DNA from: Belliella kenyensis
GTDB lineage: Bacteria; Bacteroidota; Bacteroidia; Cytophagales; Cyclobacteriaceae
Reading direction: 5' to 3'
Assembly (NCBI RefSeq): GCF_022549675.1
Contig: NZ_JAKZGR010000022.1
Span: forward strand, 1-57,403
Length of the DNA: 57,403 bases
This document shows, piece by piece, positions 35,280-42,851 of the stretch. The translations under genes were made by a program, and so were the position numbers. The notes under the pieces are model-generated. The model saw only the letters and a program-made list of their open reading frames with translations, was not told the DNA's origin and did not search any database. Numbering within the stretch: position 1 is the stretch's first letter; each line of letters opens with the position of its first letter.

Positions 35280-35822
35280 ATGAAAAAGTTAAGCTTTCCA
35301 GTCATTGTAATCATGTTGTTCTTTTCATGTATCTCAGAACAGGAGAATTACAGTATCAGACTAGAACAAGATAAAGAAGCTATCCAAGAATATCTCGCTG
35401 AAAATCCAATCGATCATGTACATAAATTTGAAGATGTTAATAATGGCGTCTACATATTTTGGGAAGAGAAGATGGGTGGAGAGTATGAATTTGTATTAGG
35501 AGACACTTTGTTTATTGATTATACTGGTAAGTTGCTGACCAATAGGGTTTTTGACACTTCCTTAGAAAGCGTAGCAAGAGAAAATTCGATATTCAACTCT
35601 CAGAGAACTTACAAACCATTGGAATTTGTAGTTGGTAGAGATGGTTTAATAGATGGATTCTTGTTTGCTTTAAGTAAAATGCAACAAGGTGACAAGGTAG
35701 TTACTTTATTTCCTTCTTTGTTTGGCTATGGAAATCAAGCAAGTGGAAGTATTCCGCCAAATTCACCATTGATCTTCGAAATTCACCTTGTGAAGGTTGG
35801 TCAAGTGAAAAAAGACGATTAG
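35280..35822 (+). CDS. FKBP-type peptidyl-prolyl isomerase lipoprotein, second of three
   Basis: 180 residues, one FKBP domain. Lipobox MLFFSC (Cys17). The FKBP core has LFIDYTGKLLTNRVFDTS, LIDGFLFALSKMQQGDKV, FPSLFGYGNQ and IPPNSPLIFEIHLV. It shares the phrase FDTSLESVARENS with the third gene (FDTNIESVARENDLH), which points to a local duplication. It starts 13 bp after the first FKBP gene. Confidence 0.85.
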   Translation: MKKLSFPVIVIMLFFSCISEQENYSIRLEQDKEAIQEYLAENPIDHVHKFEDVNNGVYIFWEEKMGGEYEFVLGDTLFIDYTGKLLTNRVFDTSLESVARENSIFNSQRTYKPLEFVVGRDGLIDGFLFALSKMQQGDKVVTLFPSLFGYGNQASGSIPPNSPLIFEIHLVKVGQVKKDD

Positions 35823-35844
35823 AATTTAAAAATAAACTTTCTAA

Positions 35845-36399
35845 ATGAGAAAATTACAGTTATTGCTATTGATTCCTATTATAGCATTCATCAGTTGTGA
35901 GGAGAGGAATCCTTTTGGACCTCCGCCTTACGATGTAGAAGGAAATCTAGCAAGAGACAGAGGGATTATTGATGATTATCTTGCAAATACTCCCATAGAT
36001 AGTTTGTACAGAATTCATGATCGCTCTGGTGTGATAGTGATAGTGCAAGAAGAAGGTACAGGTTCTAGGCCTATTACTAACAGTGTAGTATATACAAACT
36101 ATATAGGTAGCTTACTTGATGGAAGTATTTTTGACACCAACATTGAGTCAGTGGCGAGAGAAAATGATCTTCATACCGAAAATAGGACTTATGTTCCTCT
36201 TGTTTTTACAATTCCAGAATTAAACAGCACGGGATCTACCATACAGGGATTTGGCTTGGGCTTTAGAAGACTGAGATCTGGCTCCAAAGGGGTACTAATC
36301 ATCCCTTCGCCTTATGGCTACAGAAATTCCGAATCAAACGAAAATATCCCGCCAAACTCTGTATTGAGATTTGATGTGGAGTTTTTGGGACTAGATTAA
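35845..36399 (+). CDS. FKBP-type peptidyl-prolyl isomerase lipoprotein, third of three
   Basis: 184 residues with lipobox FISC (Cys18) and one FKBP domain: TNYIGSLLDGSIFDTN, IQGFGLGFRRLRSGSKGVLI, IPSPYGYRN, IPPNSVLRFDVEFL. The active-site region is more diverged than in the first gene, so it may have a chaperone role without strong isomerase activity. It starts 22 bp after the second FKBP gene and ends the unit; a terminator follows at once. Confidence 0.83.
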   Translation: MRKLQLLLLIPIIAFISCEERNPFGPPPYDVEGNLARDRGIIDDYLANTPIDSLYRIHDRSGVIVIVQEEGTGSRPITNSVVYTNYIGSLLDGSIFDTNIESVARENDLHTENRTYVPLVFTIPELNSTGSTIQGFGLGFRRLRSGSKGVLIIPSPYGYRNSESNENIPPNSVLRFDVEFLGLD

Positions 36400-36413
36400 G
36401 GATAATATTCAAG

Positions 36414-36439
36414 AGGCAGCGTTTTCGCTGCCTTTTTTC
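36414..36439 (+). terminator. Terminator of the nrnA-FKBP unit
   Basis: AGGCAGCG-TTTT-CGCTGCCT followed by TTTTTC, an 8-bp GC-rich stem with a perfect 4-base loop. Confidence 0.93.
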
Positions 36440-36513
36440 TTTGGGATTGATTCGATATTTTTCTCTATATTGAGGTCAAAGTGAAGTTTTTAATGAAATA
36501 AGCCCAAGACCAT

Positions 36514-37716
36514 ATGAAGATCGCCTTAATAAAAGAAGGTAAACTCCCAGCTGATCGAAGAGTGGCATTCACTCCTAAGCAGCTTTTGGCCATTCAAGAA
36601 AGTTATCCAAACCTTAGTTTTAAAATTGAACCATCAGAGGTCCGGTCATTTGATGACGAGGAATATCGATCTTTAGGTATAGAAGTAAATGCAGATATTT
36701 CCGATTGTGACATGATGATAGGTATCAAGGAAGTTCCCATCAGTCAATTGATACCACAGAAGACCTTTGTGTTTTTTTCACATACCATAAAAAAGCAGCC
36801 CTTCAACCGACCATTGCTAAAGGCTGTTTTGGCAAAGCAGATTAGATTAATTGATTATGAAGTCATAAAAAATGAAGAAGGCGAGAGGTTGGTTGCTTTT
36901 GGAAGATGGGCAGGCATTGTGGGTGCGTATAATGGACTTTGGACCTATGGTCAAAAGTCTGGACTATACTCCATTAAACGTGCTTTTATGTGCTTTGACC
37001 GAGTGGAACTGGAGCAAGAGTTGTCAAAAGTAAAGCTTCCTCCTATCAAAATAGTAGTCACTGGTACGGGTAGGGTGGGGAAAGGTGTAGTAGAGGTATT
37101 GCTTTCTGCAGGAGTGGAGCAAGTTGATCGACAAGCATTTTTGACTTCATATTTTGATAGTCCTGTTTTCACCGTTCTTTCTTCGGCTGATTACAATAGG
37201 AGGAAGACAGATGGTGGATTTGATAGGTCTGAGTTTCATCAAGACCCCAGTCGCTATGAGAGCCATTTCTTGAAGTTTGCAGAGGTGAGTGATATACTTA
37301 TGGCAGCAGCATATTGGGACAATCGCGCTCCAAAATTGTTCAACTTTGCCGATATTCAATCAGAGGATTTTAATATATCAGTCATTGCTGACATTACGTG
37401 TGATATCCACGGTTCTATCCCCACCACAATCAGAGCATCAAAGGTCTCAGATCCAGTGTATGATATAGACAGGGAAAGTTTTGAAGAAGTGCCTGCATTT
37501 GGAAAGCAACACAGCATATCTGTGATGGCTATAGATAATCTTCCCTCAGAGTTACCAAGAGATGCATCAGAAGCCTTCGGAGATATGCTGAAACAATATT
37601 TCCTACCTGAACTTACCAAAGAAGCTTCGCAAATCATCCGTCGAGCTACGATTGCAGAAAATGGGGAGTTGACAGATGATTTTTTATATTTGACAGATTA
37701 TGTACAAGGTGATTAA
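36514..37716 (+). CDS. Alanine dehydrogenase/saccharopine dehydrogenase-like NAD(P)-dependent oxidoreductase
   Basis: 400 residues. The N-terminal domain has KEGKLPADRRVAFTPKQLL, the pattern of the alanine dehydrogenase/transhydrogenase N-domain. The Rossmann nucleotide-binding loop is VVTGTGRVGKGVVEVL near 188-203. C-terminal motifs such as VIADITCDIHGSIPTT resemble eukaryotic LYS1-type, lysine-forming saccharopine dehydrogenases. It is cytosolic, with amino-acid substrate and direction not deducible from sequence alone. It lies 9 bp upstream of deoC, probably in the same unit, with no obvious pathway link. Confidence 0.75.
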   Translation: MKIALIKEGKLPADRRVAFTPKQLLAIQESYPNLSFKIEPSEVRSFDDEEYRSLGIEVNADISDCDMMIGIKEVPISQLIPQKTFVFFSHTIKKQPFNRPLLKAVLAKQIRLIDYEVIKNEEGERLVAFGRWAGIVGAYNGLWTYGQKSGLYSIKRAFMCFDRVELEQELSKVKLPPIKIVVTGTGRVGKGVVEVLLSAGVEQVDRQAFLTSYFDSPVFTVLSSADYNRRKTDGGFDRSEFHQDPSRYESHFLKFAEVSDILMAAAYWDNRAPKLFNFADIQSEDFNISVIADITCDIHGSIPTTIRASKVSDPVYDIDRESFEEVPAFGKQHSISVMAIDNLPSELPRDASEAFGDMLKQYFLPELTKEASQIIRRATIAENGELTDDFLYLTDYVQGD

Positions 37717-37725
37717 ACTAAAATT

Positions 37726-38373
37726 ATGAAAAACATAGAGAGGTATATTGAGCAAACTGTATTGAAGCCAACATTAAAAGATGCTGATATAGAGCAAGTG
37801 GTGAAAGAAGCACTAGACTATGGCTTTGTTGGTGTTTGTGTACCTCCTTTTTGGGTAAAAAAAACCAAAAGAGAGCTTGGTGATTCTCATGTACAGTTGG
37901 TTACAGTCGTAGGATTTCCCCTTGGTTATCAACTTAGTGAAGCCAAAGCTTATGAAACAGAACTTGCCATCAAGGATGGAGCTGATGAGATTGATTTGGT
38001 TTGGTCACTTTCAGCTTATAAGTCTGGAATGAATTGGCCAAAAATTGAAATAGCTAAAATCAGTAATATCTGTCATCAACACGAGAAATTACTAAAAGTA
38101 ATCATAGAAACTGCCTACTTAAGTCATGAAGAAATCATAGAAGCCTGCATGATTTGTAAAGACGCGGGTGTGGACTTTGTAAAGACTTCTACTGGTTTTG
38201 CTCCATATGGAGCAAAAGTAGAGCATATAGCTTTGATGAGAGAGCATCTTCCAAGCAATATTGGAATCAAAGCAAGTGGTGGAATAAAAACACTAGAACA
38301 AGCTACAGCATTGATCCAAGCGGGGGCAGATAGAATTGGTACCAGCTCAGGAGTGCAGATTGTGCAAGGCTGA
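37726..38373 (+). CDS. deoC: Deoxyribose-phosphate aldolase
   Basis: 215 residues, full length for short-type DeoC. It splits 2-deoxyribose 5-phosphate into glyceraldehyde 3-phosphate and acetaldehyde. The Schiff-base lysine is in DFVKTSTGFA near residue 149, the second lysine in GIKASGGIKT near 178, and the acid in GADEIDLVWS near 88. The stop TGA is directly followed by the stop of the convergent Na/Pi transporter gene. Confidence 0.94.
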   Translation: MKNIERYIEQTVLKPTLKDADIEQVVKEALDYGFVGVCVPPFWVKKTKRELGDSHVQLVTVVGFPLGYQLSEAKAYETELAIKDGADEIDLVWSLSAYKSGMNWPKIEIAKISNICHQHEKLLKVIIETAYLSHEEIIEACMICKDAGVDFVKTSTGFAPYGAKVEHIALMREHLPSNIGIKASGGIKTLEQATALIQAGADRIGTSSGVQIVQG

Positions 38374-39552
38374 TTAGTTCTTTGCGGGGATTTCGCTTTT
38401 ATTTACTTTTTTCTCGTTAGCTTGAGATTGCGTCATGTCTTCATTCCTATTGAAGTATATCAGTAAGAAGGGAATGATAAAAAATGTGAGAAGAATATAT
38501 GCGAAACCTACTATTCGGGTTTTGACAGATTCTTTTCCAAGGTAGGTAGCTATTTTTACAGGAATATTTCTGATAGCATTAAACGGCATAAATATGAGTG
38601 CTCCAATTACATTGAATAGCAGATGCACGATTGCAATGCTGATAGCCGCCTCAGTATTGTAAATGGCTGCAATCAAAGCTGTGATCGTCGTGCCGATATT
38701 AGCTCCTATGATAAAAGGGAACACTTTGATCAATGATATCCTTCTATTGGCTACAGCTGGTACGATAAGAGATGTAGTCACTGTGCTAGATTGTACAGCA
38801 GAGGTGAAGAATATGCCGTAAAGAAAAGCTACTGCAGGACTTTTGAATATATGCTTACTTACTTTTTTGTAATTGTCGGAAATGAAAGTCTTGAAAACAG
38901 TGGCAGACAAAATCTTGATCGCACCAAACACAAGAAGCACACTTCCAATCAAAGCAATGATAGGATACTTGATCAAAGCAACCAACCATAGTGAAAAAGG
39001 TCTAGTGAAAAAGGCGTTGTATTTGATAGGCCCTTCTGTAGTGTTTTTAGATTCAAAAAAAGTGTGGGTTATAAACTGTGCTGTTTCACTCAAAAAACCA
39101 AAATAAAACTCCAAAGGGAACAAGATGATTACAGTAATGATATTGAATACATCATGAAGTACACCTGCAGAGAGGGCTTTTTTGAATTCACCTCTTTTCA
39201 TAATGAAAGAAAAAGATACCAATGTACTAGTGATTGTAGTTCCTATATTCGCACCCATTACCAATGGTACTGCTTGTGTCAAAGTCAAGCTGCCTGAAGC
39301 GACCACAGCTACGATCATAGCAGTCACTGTAGAACTACTCTGAATCAAAGCCGTCATCAATAGCCCTATGAATAGCCCTACAAATGGATTATTGGTTGCT
39401 TGAAATACTTCTTTTGCCAATTCATTGTTTAGCTGAAGCATAGAAACTGTCAGCAGGTCTATGGAAAGCATAAAAAGCAACAGCGCAAATGCCATTTTCA
39501 AAAAGAAAAGTGCCTTATATGTATAATTGCCTGAATCTTTGCTAATAGTCAT
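38374..39552 (-). CDS. Na/Pi cotransporter family protein (NptA/PF02690 type)
   Basis: 392 residues from the ATG at 39552; a TTG six codons upstream is also in frame. Two inverted-repeat halves carry the QSSS-type motifs of the family: LIQSSSTVTAMIV with GANIGTTITSTL, and AVQSSTVTTSLIV with GANIGTTITALI. About nine hydrophobic helices; no C-terminal PhoU-like domain is present. It likely couples sodium to phosphate transport across the inner membrane. It is convergent with deoC with no bases between the stops. Confidence 0.9.
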   Translation of the reverse strand: MTISKDSGNYTYKALFFLKMAFALLLFMLSIDLLTVSMLQLNNELAKEVFQATNNPFVGLFIGLLMTALIQSSSTVTAMIVAVVASGSLTLTQAVPLVMGANIGTTITSTLVSFSFIMKRGEFKKALSAGVLHDVFNIITVIILFPLEFYFGFLSETAQFITHTFFESKNTTEGPIKYNAFFTRPFSLWLVALIKYPIIALIGSVLLVFGAIKILSATVFKTFISDNYKKVSKHIFKSPAVAFLYGIFFTSAVQSSTVTTSLIVPAVANRRISLIKVFPFIIGANIGTTITALIAAIYNTEAAISIAIVHLLFNVIGALIFMPFNAIRNIPVKIATYLGKESVKTRIVGFAYILLTFFIIPFLLIYFNRNEDMTQSQANEKKVNKSEIPAKN

Positions 39553-39840
39553 CGATCGAAAAAGCCACAAACCTGTGGTCTTACCCTATTTTAAGTTGCA
39601 AAGTAACAGTAGAAAACATAAAGTTGTCAGTGTTTAATATGAAGATATTGTTAATATTAGTAGCGTATTTTTAAATATAATTTGACTCATAGAAAAATTT
39701 TATCTCGTAGATTCTCTGAAATTTTTAAGTTAGTTCTGTAACTATCCATATTCCCCCATTTAGCGTGTAAGGTTCAGCCTGTTAAGAAATGGTATCATTG
39801 TCTTAACAATTTGTTAACATTTAAGCCAAATAATCTTCTT

Positions 39841-39848
39841 TACCTTTG
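39841..39848 (+). promoter_or_regulatory. -7 box of the PiT-like permease promoter
   Basis: TACCTTTG matches TAnnTTTG and lies 32 bases before the ATG at 39881. A TTG at 39811 is 27 bases upstream, longer than ideal. The rest of 39553-39840 holds only AT-rich DNA. Confidence 0.45.
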
Positions 39849-39880
39849 TGACTGAAAATACTCATAAGCCACAAAATATT

Positions 39881-41011
39881 ATGGCCAAGCTTAAAGATCA
39901 AAACATTAATCAGGACGCCTTATCCAAGGTATCTTACGCACTTTTTGATTTTACGAAAAAAGAAAAGTCATTTTTAATTATCACCTTGATACTGGTAACT
40001 ATAGCAGGTATCATTACTCCATATACTTATGCAGCTATGTGGTTTGGATTTGCGCTTGCTGCATATTCAGCGATCGCAAATGATAGTATACAGACCATCG
40101 GGACTTTCATAGCTTCCAATCAAGAAAGAAAGTGGTATTGGCTTTGGTTGTTTATGGGGCTGATTTTTGTTGGCACTGTAACATTCAGTTGGTTTACATA
40201 CAACGGTGATGTAAGTTATCAAAGACTGCAAGTACCGGGACTTGAAGAAGCACCTACAAGTTTTGTTTTCTTACAATTAGCTGCACCTATTGTTCTTTTG
40301 GTAATGACACGTATGAGAATGCCAGTATCTACGACATTCCTATTGCTCAATGTGTTTACCTACAAAGCAGGCACTATAGTAAGTGTTATGCAAAAAAGTT
40401 TTTTGGGGTATCTTTTGGCTTTTGTGATTGCAATAGCGGTGTGGTTTACTTTGGAGAAATTCGTTAAAACCTATCTTAAGGGTCAGGCAAAGCCTTATTG
40501 GTATGTACTTCAATGGATCACTTCTGGTACACTCTGGGCAGTATGGATCATGCAGGATGCTGCAAATATTGCTGTTTTCCTTCCTCGTCAGTTAAATGTA
40601 TGGGAATTTGTAGCGTACACTGGTTTTGTATTTTTAGGTCTAGGATTCTTGTTTTATCTCAAAGGGGATAGGATACAAGGTATTGTCAATGAAAAAACTA
40701 GAGTCACTGACGTTAGAGCTGCAACTATAGTGGATTTAGTTTATGCCATCATATTGATCTATTTCAAAATGATAAGTAATGTTCCGATGAGTACCACATG
40801 GGTATTTATTGGATTATTAGGAGGTAGAGAATTGTCTATTGCATTGGCTAAATCTAAGAAGTTGACAAAAAGGAGAGCCAGGTTAGTACGTGCCTATAGA
40901 TTGGCGCGAAAAGATATCATCAGGGCTCTGATTGGATTGTTGGTGTCCCTGATACTTGCATTGATCATTAATGAAGGTGTAAGGAAAGAGATATTTGACC
41001 TTATTTTCTAA
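39881..41011 (+). CDS. Diverged PiT-like (inorganic phosphate transporter-like) membrane permease
   Basis: 376 residues from the ATG at 39881 (the GTG at 39848 overlaps the -7 box and is rejected). About ten hydrophobic helices. Two half-repeats resemble the PiT signature GANDxxNAxG: AIANDSIQTIGTFIAS (65-80) and IMQDAANIAVFLPR (223-236); each is followed later by a ser/thr motif (MPVSTTFLLLN, VPMSTTWVFIGLLGG) that recalls PiT loops. The key Asn/Asp residues are partly kept. It is probably an anion, perhaps phosphate, transporter and lies 328 bp from a Na/Pi cotransporter gene. The match is by eye, so function is inferred. Confidence 0.6.
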   Translation: MAKLKDQNINQDALSKVSYALFDFTKKEKSFLIITLILVTIAGIITPYTYAAMWFGFALAAYSAIANDSIQTIGTFIASNQERKWYWLWLFMGLIFVGTVTFSWFTYNGDVSYQRLQVPGLEEAPTSFVFLQLAAPIVLLVMTRMRMPVSTTFLLLNVFTYKAGTIVSVMQKSFLGYLLAFVIAIAVWFTLEKFVKTYLKGQAKPYWYVLQWITSGTLWAVWIMQDAANIAVFLPRQLNVWEFVAYTGFVFLGLGFLFYLKGDRIQGIVNEKTRVTDVRAATIVDLVYAIILIYFKMISNVPMSTTWVFIGLLGGRELSIALAKSKKLTKRRARLVRAYRLARKDIIRALIGLLVSLILALIINEGVRKEIFDLIF

Positions 41012-41075
41012 TCTACGTGAATGTATTTTATGAGATTTGGTTGCTTCATCGAGATCTCATTGAAAGATAACTTAT

Positions 41076-41107
41076 AAGCGCAGTCGGTTTATCCACTGCG
41101 CTTTTTT
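41076..41107 (+). terminator. Terminator after the PiT-like gene
   Basis: AAGCGCAGT and ACTGCGCTT form a 9-bp stem around a 10-base loop, followed by TTTT. Confidence 0.9.
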
Positions 41108-41147
41108 ATGCTTGTCTTTGAGATCATTGTTGTATTTTTGAGATATC

Positions 41148-41591
41148 ATGGAGATGTACACGGACGAATATTTTATGAACGAAGCCATGAAGATGGCTCG
41201 GATTGCATTTGAGGAAGGTGAAGTGCCTGTAGGGGCAGTAATAGTGTGTCGCAATAAAGTGATTGCTAGAGCTTATAATCAGACTGAAAAGCTTACGGAC
41301 CCAACAGCACATGCTGAAATGTTGGCTATTACAGCTGCGACCAATGCTTTGGGGGCAAAATATCTCACGGAATGTAAGCTTTATGTAACCTTAGAACCTT
41401 GTGTGATGTGTGGTGGGGCCGCATTTTGGTCTCAATTAGGTGAGCTGCATTTTGCGGCTACAGACCCCAAAAGAGGATATGGTAGGGTAGAGCCGAAGCT
41501 TTTGCACCCTAAGACTAAGGTGTTCACAGGTGTGATGGCTGATGAATCGAAGCAGTTACTTGATGATTTCTTTAAAAATTTGAGAAAATGA
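41148..41591 (+). CDS. tadA: tRNA adenosine deaminase-like nucleoside deaminase
   Basis: 147 residues. The zinc deaminase motif is complete: HAE (55-57) with His ligand and catalytic Glu, and PCVMC (Cys85, Cys88). The length and the order EVPVGAVIV ... EPCVMCGGA fit TadA, which changes A34 to inosine in tRNA-Arg(ACG). The stop overlaps an ATG (ATGA) that opens a 34-codon frame. Confidence 0.88.
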   Translation: MEMYTDEYFMNEAMKMARIAFEEGEVPVGAVIVCRNKVIARAYNQTEKLTDPTAHAEMLAITAATNALGAKYLTECKLYVTLEPCVMCGGAAFWSQLGELHFAATDPKRGYGRVEPKLLHPKTKVFTGVMADESKQLLDDFFKNLRK

Positions 41592-41692
41592 GCTTTTTCT
41601 TGGATATCAAGAACTATTTCTGGGAAGGCTGGGTTTATTGGATGTATGTTTATACAAAGAAATTAATTTTATTATTCACTATTAAACTATAA
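41588..41692 (+). CDS. Possible 34-residue peptide, translationally coupled to tadA
   Basis: ATG at 41588 overlaps the tadA TGA (ATGA). It reads [20 protein letters not shown] and ends [10 protein letters not shown] at 41692, 5 bases before the SOD start. Aromatic-rich and partly hydrophobic. It may be chance in a short AT-rich gap. Confidence 0.2.
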   Translation: MSFFLDIKNYFWEGWVYWMYVYTKKLILLFTIKL

Positions 41693-41697
41693 AAATT

Positions 41698-42303
41698 ATG
41701 GCTTTTGAACTTCCAAAACTACCTTATGATTTTAATGCGCTAGAGCCGCACATCGATGCTAAGACAATGGAAATCCACCATGGAAAACATCACAATGCTT
41801 ATGTTACTAACTTGAACAATGCCATCGCAGGCACTGACCTTGAAGGGAAGAGCTTAGAGGAATTGATGAAAGTGGCTGGTTCAAATGCAGCAGTGAGAAA
41901 TAACGGTGGAGGTCACTATAATCACAGCTTGTTCTGGACTGTATTGGCACCAAACGGTGGCGGTCAGCCAACAGGTGACTTGGCAGCTGCTATCGATGCT
42001 AAATTTGGATCATTTGATGCTTTCAAGGAAGAGTTCAATAAAGCTGCTGCTACAAGATTCGGTTCTGGTTGGGCTTGGCTTTGTGTAGATGAGCGTAAAG
42101 AACTATGTGTATGCTCTACACCAAATCAAGATAATCCATTGATGGATGTAGCTGAGAAGAAAGGCTCACCAATCCTTGGCCTTGATGTATGGGAACACGC
42201 TTACTACCTAAACTATCAAAACAGAAGACCTGATTACGTTGGTGCTTTTTGGAATCTAGTGAACTGGGATGAAGTAAGCAAAAGATTTGCCGCTGCGAAA
42301 TAA
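41698..42303 (+). CDS. Fe/Mn superoxide dismutase
   Basis: 201 residues, cytoplasmic. It converts superoxide to oxygen and peroxide. Metal ligands by alignment to SodB: His27 (EIHHGKHH), His76 ([11 protein letters not shown]), Asp163 and His167 (LDVWEHAYY). The combination GGGHYNH and STPNQDNPL is closer to manganese or cambialistic enzymes than to the iron-type pattern with Gln before the second His, so the metal is left open. It is monocistronic with a terminator at 42325. Confidence 0.96.
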   Translation: MAFELPKLPYDFNALEPHIDAKTMEIHHGKHHNAYVTNLNNAIAGTDLEGKSLEELMKVAGSNAAVRNNGGGHYNHSLFWTVLAPNGGGQPTGDLAAAIDAKFGSFDAFKEEFNKAAATRFGSGWAWLCVDERKELCVCSTPNQDNPLMDVAEKKGSPILGLDVWEHAYYLNYQNRRPDYVGAFWNLVNWDEVSKRFAAAK

Positions 42304-42324
42304 TTTGTTGTTGCTATATATTTG

Positions 42325-42357
42325 AAACCCGTTGGTGTTAGCCTACGGGTTTTTTTA
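42325..42357 (+). terminator. Terminator of the superoxide dismutase gene
   Basis: AAACCCGT pairs with ACGGGTTT around a 12-base loop, followed by TTTTT. Confidence 0.88.
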
Positions 42358-42358
42358 T

Positions 42359-42661
42359 ATACAAGACTTCCCTTTGCCGAAGGTTTTAGAGATTGGATCA
42401 GGTGTGATGTTAGACAATGCTGATGAATTAGTATTAGATAGCTTTATTTTTCAAGATAAATTGATCTTGATTTCTAATGTTGGGGATAAAAAATTTCCTG
42501 GTCAAAGATTTCTTGACGTATATGATGCCAAGACGTTGGAATATGGAAAATCTTACCCTCTGCCTGACTTGAATGATGCATTACCTGACGAAGGGTTTGC
42601 CTATGCAAGAGATCTTATTGGGATTTTATTTGAAGACATGATAGGGATTTTCAAGCCTTAA
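42359..42661 (+). pseudogene. Remnant of a propeller-type lipoprotein gene (last ~100 codons)
   Basis: An open frame directly behind the SOD terminator reads FPLPKVLEIGSGVMLDNADE, then LDSFIFQDKLILISNVGDKK, DVYDAKTLEYGKSYPLPDL and ends EDMIGIFKP. It has no start codon outside the terminator hairpin and no signal peptide. The style (short hydrophobic strands, VYDAKTLE) resembles the C-terminal part of 6-bladed propeller/BF3164-like lipoproteins. It looks like a 5'-deleted gene left beside the SOD. Confidence 0.5.
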
Positions 42662-42683
42662 CATCATGATACTTTTGTACCAC

Positions 42684-42724
42684 TGTTCAGAAAGTGGACA
42701 TTGAAACTGTACGGTATTGGGACA
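42684..42724. promoter_or_regulatory. Two matching 17-bp operator-like sites upstream of the sigma-54 promoter
   Basis: TGTTCAGAAAGTGGACA (42684-42700) and TGTACGGTATTGGGACA (42708-42724) both have the layout TGTnC-N7-GGACA, an inverted repeat, with 24-base spacing. They lie about 90-130 bases before the presumed start site, where sigma-54 activators bind. Confidence 0.55.
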
Positions 42725-42788
42725 GGTTGTTCTTTTTTGTATTTTTTTAAATAGCTAATAATCAATAAATTATGTGTTTATTTTTCTA

Positions 42789-42804
42789 TTGGCACTGCTT
42801 TTTC
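42789..42804 (+). promoter_or_regulatory. Probable sigma-54 (-24/-12) promoter
   Basis: TTGGCAC-TGCTT-TTTC compares with TTGGCAC-N5-TTGC: the -24 half is perfect and the -12 half has one change. A start near 42815 would leave a ~37-base leader before the ATG at 42852. No TAnnTTTG box is closer. Confidence 0.5.
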
Positions 42805-42851
42805 ATTAGGAAGTGTACAAGAAATAACTCAGACACATAATTTGAATACCA

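Noticed and set aside
42332-42358. ATG at 42332 as the start of the frame ending at 42661
   Set aside because: It lies inside the SOD terminator hairpin and T-run; the real homology-like sequence begins after it, so the frame is treated as a 5'-deleted remnant.
42684-42724. Possible end of an insertion sequence (inverted TGTCC-like words)
   Set aside because: Two equal copies in the same orientation upstream of a sigma-54-like promoter fit operators better; no transposase remnant is near.
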